Shown: positions 1-8,398, numbered from the stretch's first letter. The stretch is DNA of 64,000 nt from Chryseobacterium populi (GCF_000282115.1 NZ_AKJY01000091.1:1-64000), one strand, 5' to 3'. The notes: generated by a model from the sequence alone, not told the origin. Numbers and translations are program-made.

Positions 1-72
1 GGCAAAACTACTGGCGGTCTTCAACGGAAAAGTCTGGAGCTTCTGGAGGCCTTAAAATGGATAATAGCTTAA
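1..72 (+). CDS. C-terminal tail of an unknown protein (partial)
   Basis: Frame 1 is open from the first base to a TAA at 70-72. It gives 23 residues ending LLEALKWIIA, which reads like an amphipathic C-terminal helix. The gene would begin before the window. I do not recognise the family, and 23 open codons can arise by chance, so this is only a likely gene end. Confidence 0.35.
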   Translation, partial: GKTTGGLQRKSLELLEALKWIIA

Positions 73-251
73 AAAAAGATATGACTTAGCTTTTAATTAT
101 TTTTCAAAATAAGACAGGCTAAAGTTGTAATCTGTAAAAATAAATAAAAACACAAGTTCAATATAACAACACCATCAGAAATGATAATTCAATAGCATTA
201 TTCAGCAAAGCCAGGCAAAATAAACTACTTTTTCAGCTAATGATGGTCTTA

Positions 252-290
252 CCCCCAACTAAGTTTTTCCAATTAGTTGGGGGCTTTTTA
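252..290 (+). terminator. Rho-independent terminator
   Basis: CCCCCAACTAA (252-262) pairs perfectly with TTAGTTGGGGG (273-283) and is followed by a T-run. It lies upstream of the regulator at 315 and rules out a longer reading of that gene that would start at 240. It ends whatever transcript enters from the left. Confidence 0.85.
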
Positions 291-314
291 AAAAATCTCT
301 TAAAAAGAAAATAT

Positions 315-749
315 ATGACAGGGACTAATTTTAAAGAAATCCATATAGGAAAACTTATTAAAGAAAGAACATTAGAATTAGATCTGGAAACATCCAGAAT
401 CTGTAATTTTTTTCATACAGACAAAAAAGAAATTGAGAAAATGTACATGGTGGAAAGTATCGATACTAAAACCCTTCTCAGATGGTGCAAATTATTAGAA
501 TATGATTTTTTCAGAATATATTCCCAACATTTAATCTTATATGCCCCGCCTTCAAATCCTGATCAGCAGAGTAAAAAAAGAGAGAAATCCAACCTTCCTC
601 AATTCAGAAAAAACATTTACACTGTTGAGATCATTAATTTTATTTTAGAGCTTGTAGAAACAGGAAAGAAAACGAAACAAGAGGTGATTCAGGAATACAG
701 GATACCTAAAACGACACTCTATAAATGGATCCATAAATATAAAAAATAA
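315..749 (+). CDS. Dual helix-turn-helix protein, module 1
   Basis: 144 residues from ATG 315. The frame opens earlier, but that stretch runs through the terminator at 252-290. The paralogue at 21167 also begins at this point (FKEIHIGKLI versus FKDIHIGNLI). The N-terminal half looks like an XRE-type HTH and includes LLRWCKLLEYDFFR and SQHLILYAPP. After a linker with LPQFRKN, the C-terminal half is a transposase-like HTH ending TTLYKWIHKYKK. It is the first of three closely spaced plus-strand genes (gap 7 bp to the membrane protein). DNA binding is inferred from the fold; the target is unknown. Confidence 0.82.
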   Translation: MTGTNFKEIHIGKLIKERTLELDLETSRICNFFHTDKKEIEKMYMVESIDTKTLLRWCKLLEYDFFRIYSQHLILYAPPSNPDQQSKKREKSNLPQFRKNIYTVEIINFILELVETGKKTKQEVIQEYRIPKTTLYKWIHKYKK

Positions 750-756
750 AGAATAA

Positions 757-1191
757 ATGCTCAATACCCTTAATATAAATAATAAAAAATCTGTTTTCAT
801 CCATATTTTTCACTGGCCTTTCGTTTTATTTTTACTTACCCTATTTTTTTATTTCAGATCAGATTGGTTATTTACTGTCAGTTTAATTTTGTTTTTTATA
901 GTGACAGCCATAAGATTGCTTACCGCAAGATATCTGAACATAAAAATTTCAGACACCTGGATCAGTGTAAAAGAAATTTATATTCTGAGAAGCAGGAAAC
1001 CTCTTCATTATTTAAGTCTTCCCCCTTATCATATTATTCATTTTTCAATGAATAATAAAAAGAACGAAGACCTGATCTTTTTTATAAAAATTCAAGGTAA
1101 ATCTAAGACCATCGGATTTCCGGTAAAACATTTCAGCAGGTATGAAAAATTAATGATAAGAACAACTCTGGAGGAAGTTATTAAAAAGTAA
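757..1191 (+). CDS. Two-TM membrane protein with PH-like domain, module 1
   Basis: 144 residues. Two hydrophobic segments lie near residues 17-32 and 36-53. They are followed by a soluble, beta-rich half (ISVKEIYILRSRKPLHYLSL and onward) that resembles bacterial PH-like domains. The C-terminus is a charged helix. The paralogue at 20708 has the same layout and size. The gene sits between two HTH genes with gaps of 7 and 15 bp, so they are probably co-transcribed. Function is unknown; membrane location is inferred from hydropathy read by eye. Confidence 0.78.
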   Translation: MLNTLNINNKKSVFIHIFHWPFVLFLLTLFFYFRSDWLFTVSLILFFIVTAIRLLTARYLNIKISDTWISVKEIYILRSRKPLHYLSLPPYHIIHFSMNNKKNEDLIFFIKIQGKSKTIGFPVKHFSRYEKLMIRTTLEEVIKK

Positions 1192-1206
1192 ATCACATAA
1201 AAAAAT

Positions 1207-1533
1207 ATGGAAATAGTAAAGCCTGATTATAAAAAGATATATGAGGATATTTTAAAGTTAAAGCATCCTGATAAAATTAAAGATTGTAAATCGTTACTGT
1301 CTAAATCTAAACTTTCGGCAAAAGATGTTGTCCGGATAAATGATATTATCTTTTCAAAAAGCGATAAAATGACTTTATTCTTAAATCAAAGGCATCGGTC
1401 TTATGATAAATCCGCTATTTTGGAAATATTGGATTATCAAAAAAAGTATAAGCTCAATAATTCCCAACTAGCCAACCACTTCAGGCTCAGCAGGAACAGC
1501 ATTACCAAATGGAAGAAAATATTTTTAGTATAA
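1207..1533 (+). CDS. Small helix-turn-helix protein, module 1
   Basis: 108 residues. The C-terminal half is a transposase-type HTH: ILDYQKKYKLNNSQLANHF then LSRNSITKWKKIFLV, nearly identical to the end of the paralogue at 21613. There is no DDE catalytic domain, so despite its resemblance to transposase HTH domains it is unlikely to be a transposase. It is the last gene of module 1. I expect a DNA-binding regulator; its target is unknown. Confidence 0.82.
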   Translation: MEIVKPDYKKIYEDILKLKHPDKIKDCKSLLSKSKLSAKDVVRINDIIFSKSDKMTLFLNQRHRSYDKSAILEILDYQKKYKLNNSQLANHFRLSRNSITKWKKIFLV

Positions 1534-1901
1534 TAGCTTTATTTCAGTTGGCTGCAATTAGGTTTTTAAAAAGGATCATATCTAAACCGGCAGGTATGAA
1601 TACCTTAAACTATCCGTAAAATTAAGTACATCCTGTCAAGGAATCCTATATGGCAGCTCTTATCATTTAGAAGACTCTCGCACTATCTGGCCTTTTGAGA
1701 CTGCCTCCTTATTTTTATAATGTAACTAGGCTGTTTTGAAATTATAAAACATTTTTATAAAAAAACAAAAATTACTTTAACTTTGCTGCTGAAAATAACA
1801 GGCATCCATCACAAAATTTTAGGGATGGATGTTATATCGTTTTAAAACTAATACCAGGCAGACTTAAATAATCAGAAAATCAATTTAGCGGATAAACAAA
1901 T
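1534..1901. other. Intergenic region with HK promoter and a possible IS-end relic
   Basis: No coding sequence seen. TAACTTTG at 1778-1785 fits the -7 box for the histidine kinase gene. A short hairpin (CATCCATC 1803-1810 with GATGGATG 1824-1831) lies in its presumed 5' leader. TTGAGACTGCCTCCTT at 1695-1710 resembles an insertion-sequence end and recurs inverted at 4595-4610. Confidence 0.5.
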
Positions 1902-3632
1902 ATGAAATATAAATTCTTAAATTTTAAGTTGAGGAAGATTGTCCATTATTCACTGATCTTGTGTGTTCTATTGATACAGGTGATTATAGCAATATTTTTT
2001 TATAACGAATTTGTCAATGGAAAGAAGCTGAAGTTTATCAAAAACCAACTGGAAGAAAGCAGAGCATTGGGGGGGCTCACTGATAATTCAAGGAAAGATT
2101 TTGTAGATGCACAGAATTATCTTCAGAAATATATGATAAGTGAAGATGATAAAGACCTTGCCCTCTACTTTCAATCCCTTAGAAAACTTAAAGATAATTT
2201 TGATAAAATAAGCCGGTACGAAAATATAAATCCAAGACTGAAAAATAATATAGAGTCCCATAGAAAAGATGCATTCAAAACGGCAAGATTTAAAACGTTA
2301 ATAGACTCCGTATACCGGTATTCTCTGAACCCGCCAGCAAAAATACAGGACAAGGAATATGAGCCGGAAAAATTTAAAAATAATTTTGATAACCTGAATA
2401 TACAAACCCATACCTTTTCTGATACTATTAAAAAGAAAGGCCTTATGGGGCGTTTAAAAGATGCCATATCCGGTAAAGTGAATGTACAGAAAGAAAGTAC
2501 CGTTATTACTTTAACCAATAATAAAACGGCAGATCTTTCCAATGCTAAAGCTGAAATGAATAAAGCGATAAAATCGATGGATAAGCATTATGCAACTGAA
2601 GTAAAGAAATTTCAGATATATGCGGCCCAGAACCAGCAGGAAAACATTAAGTTTTACAATAGCTTCAGCAAACTACTGATTTATGGCAACGGGCTGATAG
2701 GAGTATATGAAAATGCTATTGAAGCCTTTCAGTCAGAATTAGAAAAAGAATACAACAAGCAAAGCTCAATTAATAATCAAATCAGGACGTATCTGGTACT
2801 TGGATTAATGATCTTAATGTTCATCGTATCCATCCTGATCATGTATTTCACAAGGGTTGCCTTTATTTATGAACGGAAACTGAATGCTGCCAATGATGAA
2901 ATTAAAAAGAACCTTAATTTCAAAAACAGAATCCTGGGAATGCTGAGCCATGAATTGAGATCACCTTTAAAAATCATCAACATTTTTATTGATAAGATCA
3001 ACCGGACGACAAAGGATGATACCATAAAAGATTATCTTAAATCGATAAAATTTACCAACAGTACATTACTGATACAATCTAACCAGATCCTGGAATACAC
3101 GAAAAACCAGGATGCAGATAAAAAACTCGTCAATACAGTTTTCAACCTTAAAGATGAAATCAGTTCTATCGTAACGGCCATTACACCTTATATAGAAACA
3201 AGGAAAAATAAATTTGTGGTCACAGACGGAATCCCTGTTGGCGTAGTGGTGAATACAGACAATATAAAAATCAACCAGCTATTTATGAATATCCTGGGGA
3301 ATGCCAATAAGTTTACGGAAAACGGGCAGATTGATCTTGCCATGACCACAGAAATGATAGGTGATAACAAAATCTCCCTGGCTGTAATCATAAACGATAC
3401 AGGGATCGGAATATCGGAATCTGATGTAGGGAAAATTTTCGAGCCCTATTATCAGGGAATGATATCTGACGAAATTGACAATCTTGGTGCAGGTTTAGGA
3501 TTAAGCTTGTGTAAAGAAATCGTAGAACTTTTCAACGGCGAGATCTCGGTCTCAAGTAAACTGTATAAAGGAACACAGGTATCATTCAGGATCAATTTAA
3601 ATATCAGTACTAATGACGGAGCTACCCATTGA
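1902..3632 (+). CDS. Membrane-bound sensor histidine kinase
   Basis: 576 residues. One TM segment is near residues 14-34 and a second near 293-317, enclosing a roughly 260-residue helical sensor region. The HisKA H-box is LSHELRSPL with His350. The N-box is NILGNANKF, G1 is NDTGIGIS, and G2 is GAGLGLSLCKEI, so all ATP-binding motifs are intact. It overlaps the response regulator at 3613 by 20 bp, which makes a cognate pair very likely. The signal is unknown; the sensor region shows no domain I can name. No receiver or phosphotransfer domain is attached. Confidence 0.93.
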   Translation: MKYKFLNFKLRKIVHYSLILCVLLIQVIIAIFFYNEFVNGKKLKFIKNQLEESRALGGLTDNSRKDFVDAQNYLQKYMISEDDKDLALYFQSLRKLKDNFDKISRYENINPRLKNNIESHRKDAFKTARFKTLIDSVYRYSLNPPAKIQDKEYEPEKFKNNFDNLNIQTHTFSDTIKKKGLMGRLKDAISGKVNVQKESTVITLTNNKTADLSNAKAEMNKAIKSMDKHYATEVKKFQIYAAQNQQENIKFYNSFSKLLIYGNGLIGVYENAIEAFQSELEKEYNKQSSINNQIRTYLVLGLMILMFIVSILIMYFTRVAFIYERKLNAANDEIKKNLNFKNRILGMLSHELRSPLKIINIFIDKINRTTKDDTIKDYLKSIKFTNSTLLIQSNQILEYTKNQDADKKLVNTVFNLKDEISSIVTAITPYIETRKNKFVVTDGIPVGVVVNTDNIKINQLFMNILGNANKFTENGQIDLAMTTEMIGDNKISLAVIINDTGIGISESDVGKIFEPYYQGMISDEIDNLGAGLGLSLCKEIVELFNGEISVSSKLYKGTQVSFRINLNISTNDGATH

Positions 3633-4269
3633 AAATAAAAAGATCGTATTTCTTTTAGCAGACGATCACAGTATTGTGCGGCAAGGCATGGAGATCATTA
3701 TCAGTGATCTTGTTCCGGATGCTACCATTTATCATACCTCATCTTTACAGCAGATTGCAGAGATGGTGGAATCAAAAGGAATAGAAATGGCTGTCATTGA
3801 TGCGCATTTCCCGGATGGAAACAGCCTTAGCATTATATCACAGGTCAAAAGTGTGAATCCTGATATTAAAATCCTCATTTTCACGGGGCTTGAAGAAGAG
3901 CTGTATGCCCTTAAATTTATTAAAGCCGGCGCCAATGGGTACCTGAGTAAATTGAGTGAAGAAGAAGAGGTAAGAGAGGCAGTCTTGCATTTTATACAGA
4001 AAGGGGAATATTTTTCTACTGTTTCCCGGGACTTAATGGTGCAGCTGATACACAATCCGGATTTAATCAATCCTCTGAGCCGTTTGACTAAAAGAGAGCT
4101 GCAAATTGCAGAGATGTACGCCGACGGATATGGAAACCTTGAAATTGCCAATCACCTGGATATAAAGCAGAATACCGTAAGCACCATTAAAAAAAATATT
4201 TTTGATAAACTAAAAATTGAAAACCTTGTTGAGCTGATTGAGCTCATCAAAACACATCATAAAATGTAG
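3613..4269 (+). CDS. NarL/FixJ-type response regulator
   Basis: 218 residues. The receiver domain (residues 10-130) has acidic pair D17-D18, phospho-acceptor D63 (AVIDAHFPDG) and the lysine in YLSKLSEE. The C-terminal LuxR-type HTH (about 150-215) reads LTKRELQIAEMYADGYGN then LDIKQNTVSTIKKNIFDKL. It overlaps the kinase gene by 20 bp, so translation is probably coupled. A transcription factor acting with the kinase is inferred; the regulon is unknown. Confidence 0.94.
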   Translation: MTELPIENKKIVFLLADDHSIVRQGMEIIISDLVPDATIYHTSSLQQIAEMVESKGIEMAVIDAHFPDGNSLSIISQVKSVNPDIKILIFTGLEEELYALKFIKAGANGYLSKLSEEEEVREAVLHFIQKGEYFSTVSRDLMVQLIHNPDLINPLSRLTKRELQIAEMYADGYGNLEIANHLDIKQNTVSTIKKNIFDKLKIENLVELIELIKTHHKM

Positions 4270-4600
4270 GATTTCTAAAGCCTGCTCTTCATTTCTTTTT
4301 ATCAAAGCTGCTTTTGCTGATAAATATCTATGCTCTTATCGATATATATCTATGCCCTTTGTCAGTGATTTTATCTAGCAATGTTGTTTCTTTGTCATAG
4401 AAAAATTACAACGGAAACCAATCCAGATTAAAATGTTTTAATGGTATTGCAAACGAGTATATGATTCTAAAAATGCAAATGATGAAAATTATATAAATGT
4501 GTATGCATGGCTTTTAACCGACTTCTTAAAACTAAAAAACACAAATACAATATAAAGAAGTAAAATAGGTTTTTAGGCTATTTTGTACAGAAAAAAGGAG

Positions 4601-4629
4601 GCTGTCTCAAGTGAGACAGCTTTTTTTTA
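4601..4629 (+). terminator. Rho-independent terminator
   Basis: GCTGTCTCA (4601-4609) pairs with TGAGACAGC (4612-4620), followed by eight T. It probably ends the two-component transcript, though it is 330 bp downstream. Confidence 0.85.
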
Positions 4630-4643
4630 TAATAATTCAAATA

Positions 4644-4679
4644 AAAAGACTTTAAGCATCAGGTTTAAAGTCTTTTTTT
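4644..4679 (+). terminator. Second terminator hairpin
   Basis: AAAAAGACTTTAA (4644-4656) pairs with TTTAAAGTCTTTTT, giving A- and T-rich flanks that could act in both directions. Confidence 0.7.
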
Positions 4680-4811
4680 ATCCGTACCTGTAGTTTTACC
4701 TTCCCGAATGTCTTATTGACCTTACAAAGTGTCCGGTTGAAATATATTATGAGTGCCCGGCTTAGCTGTACACTTTAAGTTTGCATCATAATCATACAAA
4801 AATAAACTACA

Positions 4812-5759
4812 ATGAAAGCAATCAGAAAAATGTCAGCTACAAGTGTATTATGTTTAACGCTTTTTACGGCAGTTACCATGTCTTGCAGAGAAGAAAGCGA
4901 GAACACTCCCGTTCAGGAGGCACCCGCAGCAACGCATCAAACTGCCAAAACACAATTTATCAATGTGAAAGGAACTTCATTTGCCTACCGTGTTCTTGGA
5001 AAAGAAGGCGGTATTCCTTTGGTATTGCTACCGGGATTAGGTGGCTCAATGGATGATTGGGACCCTGCGGTTACCGATGGGCTGGCTAAAAAATACAAAG
5101 TGATCATCTTCGACAATAAAGGAGTGGCTGCATCCAAAGGTACTACTCCCAATACCGTACAGGCAATGGCCGATGATGCCATAGATTTTATAGAAGCCCT
5201 GCATCTGAATAAAGTGAATATCATGGGCTTTTCTATGGGTGGTTTTGTGGCACAAAGAGTGGTTTTAACCAAGCCTTCCCTGATCAATAAAGTGATCTTA
5301 ACAGGTACGGGGCCAATGGGAGCCATCGGATTATCCAATCTGCCGAACATCATTGCAGGCACAGCAGGATTAAGCGCTGAAGAATCTTTCCTGAAATTCG
5401 GGTTTACATCATCTGCGGAGAGTATTGCAGCCGGAAAGGCTTCGTATGCGAGAATCCAGCTTCGTACGGTAGACAGGGATCTTCCGCTTAGCGATGCTAC
5501 ATCAGCTTCACAGTTTACAGCGGTTTTAAGCTGGGCACAGCCTGATACCAATGCCCTTACGGAAATAAATAAAATTAAAAACCCTGTTCTTATCGTACAT
5601 GGTGAGAATGATCTTCCGGTATCGGTACAGAATGCACAGAATATGAAACAGAATTTAGATCATGCCGAGCTTTTGATCTTCCCGGATTCCGGGCATGCCT
5701 CTTTCTTCCAGAATCATGATGCATTTGTAGCGAAGGCGGTAGCGTTTCTGAATGAATAG
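4812..5759 (+). CDS. Alpha/beta hydrolase lipoprotein
   Basis: 315 residues. It begins with a lipoprotein signal: hydrophobic stretch SVLCLTLFTAVTMSC with the lipidated cysteine probably C25. A low-complexity linker follows, then an alpha/beta-hydrolase fold. The nucleophile elbow is GFSMGG with Ser141, the acid is probably in VHGENDLP, and the histidine is in PDSGHASFF. The substrate is not evident; the family includes esterases, lactonases and haloperoxidase-like enzymes. It is a single gene with its own terminator at 5851-5874. Membrane anchoring facing the periplasm or cell surface is inferred. Confidence 0.92.
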   Translation: MKAIRKMSATSVLCLTLFTAVTMSCREESENTPVQEAPAATHQTAKTQFINVKGTSFAYRVLGKEGGIPLVLLPGLGGSMDDWDPAVTDGLAKKYKVIIFDNKGVAASKGTTPNTVQAMADDAIDFIEALHLNKVNIMGFSMGGFVAQRVVLTKPSLINKVILTGTGPMGAIGLSNLPNIIAGTAGLSAEESFLKFGFTSSAESIAAGKASYARIQLRTVDRDLPLSDATSASQFTAVLSWAQPDTNALTEINKIKNPVLIVHGENDLPVSVQNAQNMKQNLDHAELLIFPDSGHASFFQNHDAFVAKAVAFLNE

Positions 5760-6070
5760 GTATTGTATTTTGTCTCATTCATGATCTGAATCATGATGCT
5801 GTAAAAATGTGGTAATAATAGATTGTACTGAATAAAGGTACAGATCTTAGCCCTCCTTTTTTGGAGGGTTTTTTAAATATTAGTAATGCTTTGCAAGGGG
5901 AATGAAAAGATTTTTATTCTCTTTGTGTGAATTCCGATCACGTAAATAGAATTTAAGATAATTTATAGAAAATATAAAAAAAATGTAGGATTCCGTAATT
6001 TATGTTAGTTTTTATTTGTTATTTTAATATTGTTTTATTGTTCTGTTGAATTAAATAAAAAGTAATAACC
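5760..6070. other. Intergenic region, terminator only
   Basis: It contains the terminator at 5851-5874. The remainder (5875-6070) is strongly AT-rich leader sequence for the next gene, and I see nothing else in it. Confidence 0.5.
5851..5874 (+). terminator. Terminator of the hydrolase gene
   Basis: CCCTCC (5851-5856), a T6 loop, GGAGGG (5863-5868) and a T6 tail. Confidence 0.88.
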
Positions 6071-6742
6071 ATGAAAAAAATATCATTAAATAATATAATC
6101 CTATTCAGACAAAAATTAGATAAAAACCGGAAAGCATTTTTATCTAGTTTAAGGCGAAAAGACGAAATTAAATCGGAAGGTGGAGGAAATTATTGGGTAA
6201 GAAGTTTAAGTGCATTAAGTAATGGGTTTAAGTTAAAAGATAATCAACCTTTAAAAGAAAAAATTTCTGAAATACTAGAGCTTTTTACTCCTGCTTTAAC
6301 TAAACAAATAAAAGAAATGTATCAAAGAAATCTTGATATCCTCCATAACTATGAAGACTTTGATTTCTCAGAATGGTTACCCGAAAATTCAAAAATTTTA
6401 TCTAAGACGAATAAAAAATCAATTATTTATATCAATACTATCCCAGTTCAAATTACACCTAGCCAAATATATTCTTTTGAAAAAAACGGAAATATATATG
6501 TTGGAGCAATCTGGTTTGTTGCTAAATTAAAGGGCTATAAAATTGAGGAATTAGGAATGTTTGCTGAGGCCCTTTATATATATCTTTCTAATAATTTTGA
6601 TCAGGAATTCGAATTAAGCGCTGAAAATTGTCTTATAGTAGATGTTCTTGGTAAAAAAGAAGTAAATTATCAAATGCTAATTGATGAAGAGATACCCTCA
6701 ATTTTTAATACCACCTTGGAATTGATAAAAAACACTCACTAA
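6071..6742 (+). CDS. AT-rich orphan protein of unknown function
   Basis: 223 residues, soluble, no signal peptide or TM segment. I do not recognise the family. The first third is basic and helical (RQKLDKNRKAFLSSLRRKDE). The C-terminal half contains IYVGAIWFVAKLKGYKIEELGMFAEALYIYL, listed here as two neighbouring hydrophobic helices around residues 143-175. Its codons are clearly more AT-rich than those of the flanking genes, which suggests transfer. An XRE regulator follows 85 bp downstream; whether they work together is open. Confidence 0.7.
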   Translation: MKKISLNNIILFRQKLDKNRKAFLSSLRRKDEIKSEGGGNYWVRSLSALSNGFKLKDNQPLKEKISEILELFTPALTKQIKEMYQRNLDILHNYEDFDFSEWLPENSKILSKTNKKSIIYINTIPVQITPSQIYSFEKNGNIYVGAIWFVAKLKGYKIEELGMFAEALYIYLSNNFDQEFELSAENCLIVDVLGKKEVNYQMLIDEEIPSIFNTTLELIKNTH

Positions 6743-6798
6743 TATCTAAAAATTTTAATAGTAATAGTGTTCTTACTGGCAGAAAACCTATTTTTGTT

Positions 6799-6806
6799 TA
6801 TATTTG
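6799..6806 (+). promoter_or_regulatory. -7 box of the XRE gene
   Basis: TATATTTG at 6799-6806 matches the Bacteroidota -7 element, 22 bp before the ATG at 6828. A -33 element is not clear. Confidence 0.5.
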
Positions 6807-6827
6807 TAAAAAGACACGACCACCACT

Positions 6828-7184
6828 ATGGAAAAGCTAAGAAGTTTAAGAAAGCAAAGGGGGTATACCCAGGAATATATGTCAAAAATTTTGTCAACGG
6901 ATGTTTCCAACTACTCCCGTAAGGAGAGTGGCGATGTAAGGATATTTGATGACGAGTGGGAAAAGCTGGCTGCGGCATTAGATGTTCCCGTAGAGGAAAT
7001 TAAAGAAGAAAGACCAAATAGCGTCACACAAAATAATGAAAACTTGACTTTTAACGATACCAGCTCTTTTCACCAATCGGGTATTTATAATTGTAATATT
7101 CCTAATTATATCCTAGAAAACCAGCAGGATTACATCAATCTCTTAAAAGAGCAGATTGAGATATTAAAAAAGAATCAGAAATAA
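6828..7184 (+). CDS. XRE-family helix-turn-helix regulator
   Basis: 118 residues. The N-terminal Cro/CI-type HTH covers residues 1-60 (LRSLRKQRGYTQEYMSKIL, DVSNYSRKESG, LAAALDVPVEEI). A polar linker follows, then a C-terminal helix (about 98-117, YINLLKEQIEILKKNQK) that probably forms a coiled coil for dimerisation. Own -7 box upstream and terminator downstream, so it is a single transcription unit. The regulated gene is unknown. Confidence 0.88.
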   Translation: MEKLRSLRKQRGYTQEYMSKILSTDVSNYSRKESGDVRIFDDEWEKLAAALDVPVEEIKEERPNSVTQNNENLTFNDTSSFHQSGIYNCNIPNYILENQQDYINLLKEQIEILKKNQK

Positions 7185-7206
7185 GCTCTGAAAAAAATAT
7201 AATAAA

Positions 7207-7233
7207 TGCCGTCTCTCACCAGACGGTATTTTT
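7207..7233 (+). terminator. Terminator of the XRE gene
   Basis: TGCCGTCT (7207-7214) pairs with AGACGGTA (7221-7228), with one G-T pair, followed by TTTTT. Confidence 0.82.
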
Positions 7234-7301
7234 ATGGTGTATAGCTAACCCCCAATCTTCTTAAAAATCAATGAAATTTCCCTCCGGAAAGGTAATCTTA
7301 G

Positions 7302-7658
7302 GTTCACAACCTCAATCGTAAGGTCCTGTGTATATCAGTTGGGGTTGCAAACTGCGGATTGAGGTTAACAGACCTGAAAATTGAGGTTCTAAACCCCATT
7401 ACAGGAGTCCTGAACCTTAACGGAATGGTACATAACCCCAGGATTACCGTTTCACATTCCAACGAAGCAGTTCAGAACCCCCACGGAATAGTTCAGCACT
7501 CCAAAATTACGGTCCGGTACTCTTCCGGAGGATTGTAATACCCCAACGGAATGATCTGTAATCCTTTTTTTGCGGTTTAAAACCCTGAGGGAAGAGTTTA
7601 TGACCTCAAAACAATATTCCGGAACCTCAAAATATGAGTCTGTAGCTTTTCAGAACCC
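7302..7658. repeat. Degenerate tandem array, 17 units of exactly 21 bp
   Basis: Seventeen consecutive units of 21 bp can be laid out without any insertion or deletion. Most begin GTTC, GTCC or GTTT, carry AACCCC or a variant at positions 7-12 and often GGAAT near the end. Read from GTT, the units give heptapeptides of the form V-x-N-P-x-G-x (for example VQNPHGI, VHNPRIT, VLNPITG). The frame is open over the first eleven units but lacks a start codon and has stops in units 12, 14 and 16. It is either a decayed heptapeptide-repeat gene or a non-coding array phased at two helical turns. Confidence 0.75.
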
Positions 7659-7660
7659 AT

Positions 7661-7690
7661 AAAAAAGTCCGGAATATATTTTCCGGACTT
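7661..7690 (-). terminator. Terminator of the gene at 7717-8205
   Basis: AAGTCCGGAA (7665-7674) pairs with TTTCCGGACTT (7680-7690). The A-run at 7661-7666 gives a T-run on the minus strand, so it serves the minus-strand gene. Confidence 0.88.
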
Positions 7691-7716
7691 CGTTATTAAA
7701 TTCTTAAATACGTTTT

Positions 7717-8205
7717 TTATTTAGCCGAGGGCGGTGGGGTATTACCGGTTTTGGGTAGCTTTTCAAAAAACTGTTTCAGTTCGTTCTGTTTTACTTCAAA
7801 CCCCGGAGAAGCTGTACCTGCTTTATAGACTGTAAAAGCATAATCGGTAAGAGCGGCCTGGTAGTTGTCATAATCATGCAGTATTTTTGCATTTTTCAGC
7901 CTTGTGACTAGGCTTTCCAATCTTGCAATATAGCTTTCATAGTTTTGGCGGGAGGTGAGGTCTCTTTCAAACTCTGCCCAGTCTATTTCCGTAGCGCTCA
8001 GGGTAGGCTGGCTTTTCCGGTAATCAGATACCTTATTAACGAGCAGTTTGTTTTGCTCATTGATGCTGCCGTATTTCCGGCGGTCTTCCGGGGTAAGGTT
8101 AGTAGTAATTGATGCCAGAGCATTTTCTAATGCTGTAATGGCTGCCTGTGCTGCTGTTACCTGCGCAGCGGTGAGGTGCGTGTTGTTGAGGTTGCTGAGT
8201 GCCAT
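7717..8205 (-). CDS. Conserved helical protein of unknown function
   Basis: 162 residues, almost entirely helical, no signal peptide. It begins MALSNLNNTHLTAAQVTAA and has a proline-rich tail (GNTPPPSAK). I recognise the general type as a conserved hypothetical protein of Flavobacteriia and Cytophagia, but no function is known to me. Helices near residues 13-36 and 40-65 could form a bundle. It is transcribed alone, with TATATTTG on the minus strand at 8257-8250 as a likely -7 box and a strong terminator at 7661-7690. Confidence 0.85.
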   Translation of the reverse strand: MALSNLNNTHLTAAQVTAAQAAITALENALASITTNLTPEDRRKYGSINEQNKLLVNKVSDYRKSQPTLSATEIDWAEFERDLTSRQNYESYIARLESLVTRLKNAKILHDYDNYQAALTDYAFTVYKAGTASPGFEVKQNELKQFFEKLPKTGNTPPPSAK

Positions 8206-8390
8206 AATTTTTGTGTTTTTTTGTTAGTATTTTATTTTTACATCACACTCAAATATAAAATAAATCAACTTAATAGTGATATATTTTTTAATATTTCGTT
8301 ATAAAAATTTAATCTCTTTCTATTCTTAAAAATATGGCTTCACTGAGACAATATTTTTTTGTTACGTCAAGTTTTGGCGTTGTCAAAGAA

Positions 8391-8398
8391 TACTTTTG
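8391..8398 (+). promoter_or_regulatory. -7 box of the beta-helix gene
   Basis: TACTTTTG at 8391-8398 fits TAnnTTTG, leaving a leader of about 65 bases before ATG 8466. TTTTG at 8372-8376 is a possible -33 element with short spacing. Confidence 0.45.

Larger units (their letters stand above)
4270..4811. other. Long intergenic region after the two-component genes
   Basis: No convincing gene. The decamer ATATCTATGC is directly repeated at 4324-4333 and 4346-4355, 22 bp apart (two helical turns), which could be a regulator site. Two terminator hairpins follow (4601-4629 and 4644-4679). TAAGTTTG at 4776-4783 fits a -7 box for the hydrolase gene at 4812. The middle, about 4400-4590, is AT-rich and otherwise featureless. 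Confidence 0.55.

Noticed and set aside
240..314. Upstream extension of the first HTH gene to an ATG at 240
   Set aside because: It would translate through a perfect terminator hairpin (252-290), and the paralogue at 21167 has no such extension.
1207..1533. Transposase gene
   Set aside because: It has the HTH only, no catalytic domain and no terminal repeats, and it keeps fixed neighbours in two modules.
7302..7658. CRISPR array
   Set aside because: There is no constant repeat alternating with unique spacers; all 21 bp of each unit drift, and no cas gene is in the window.
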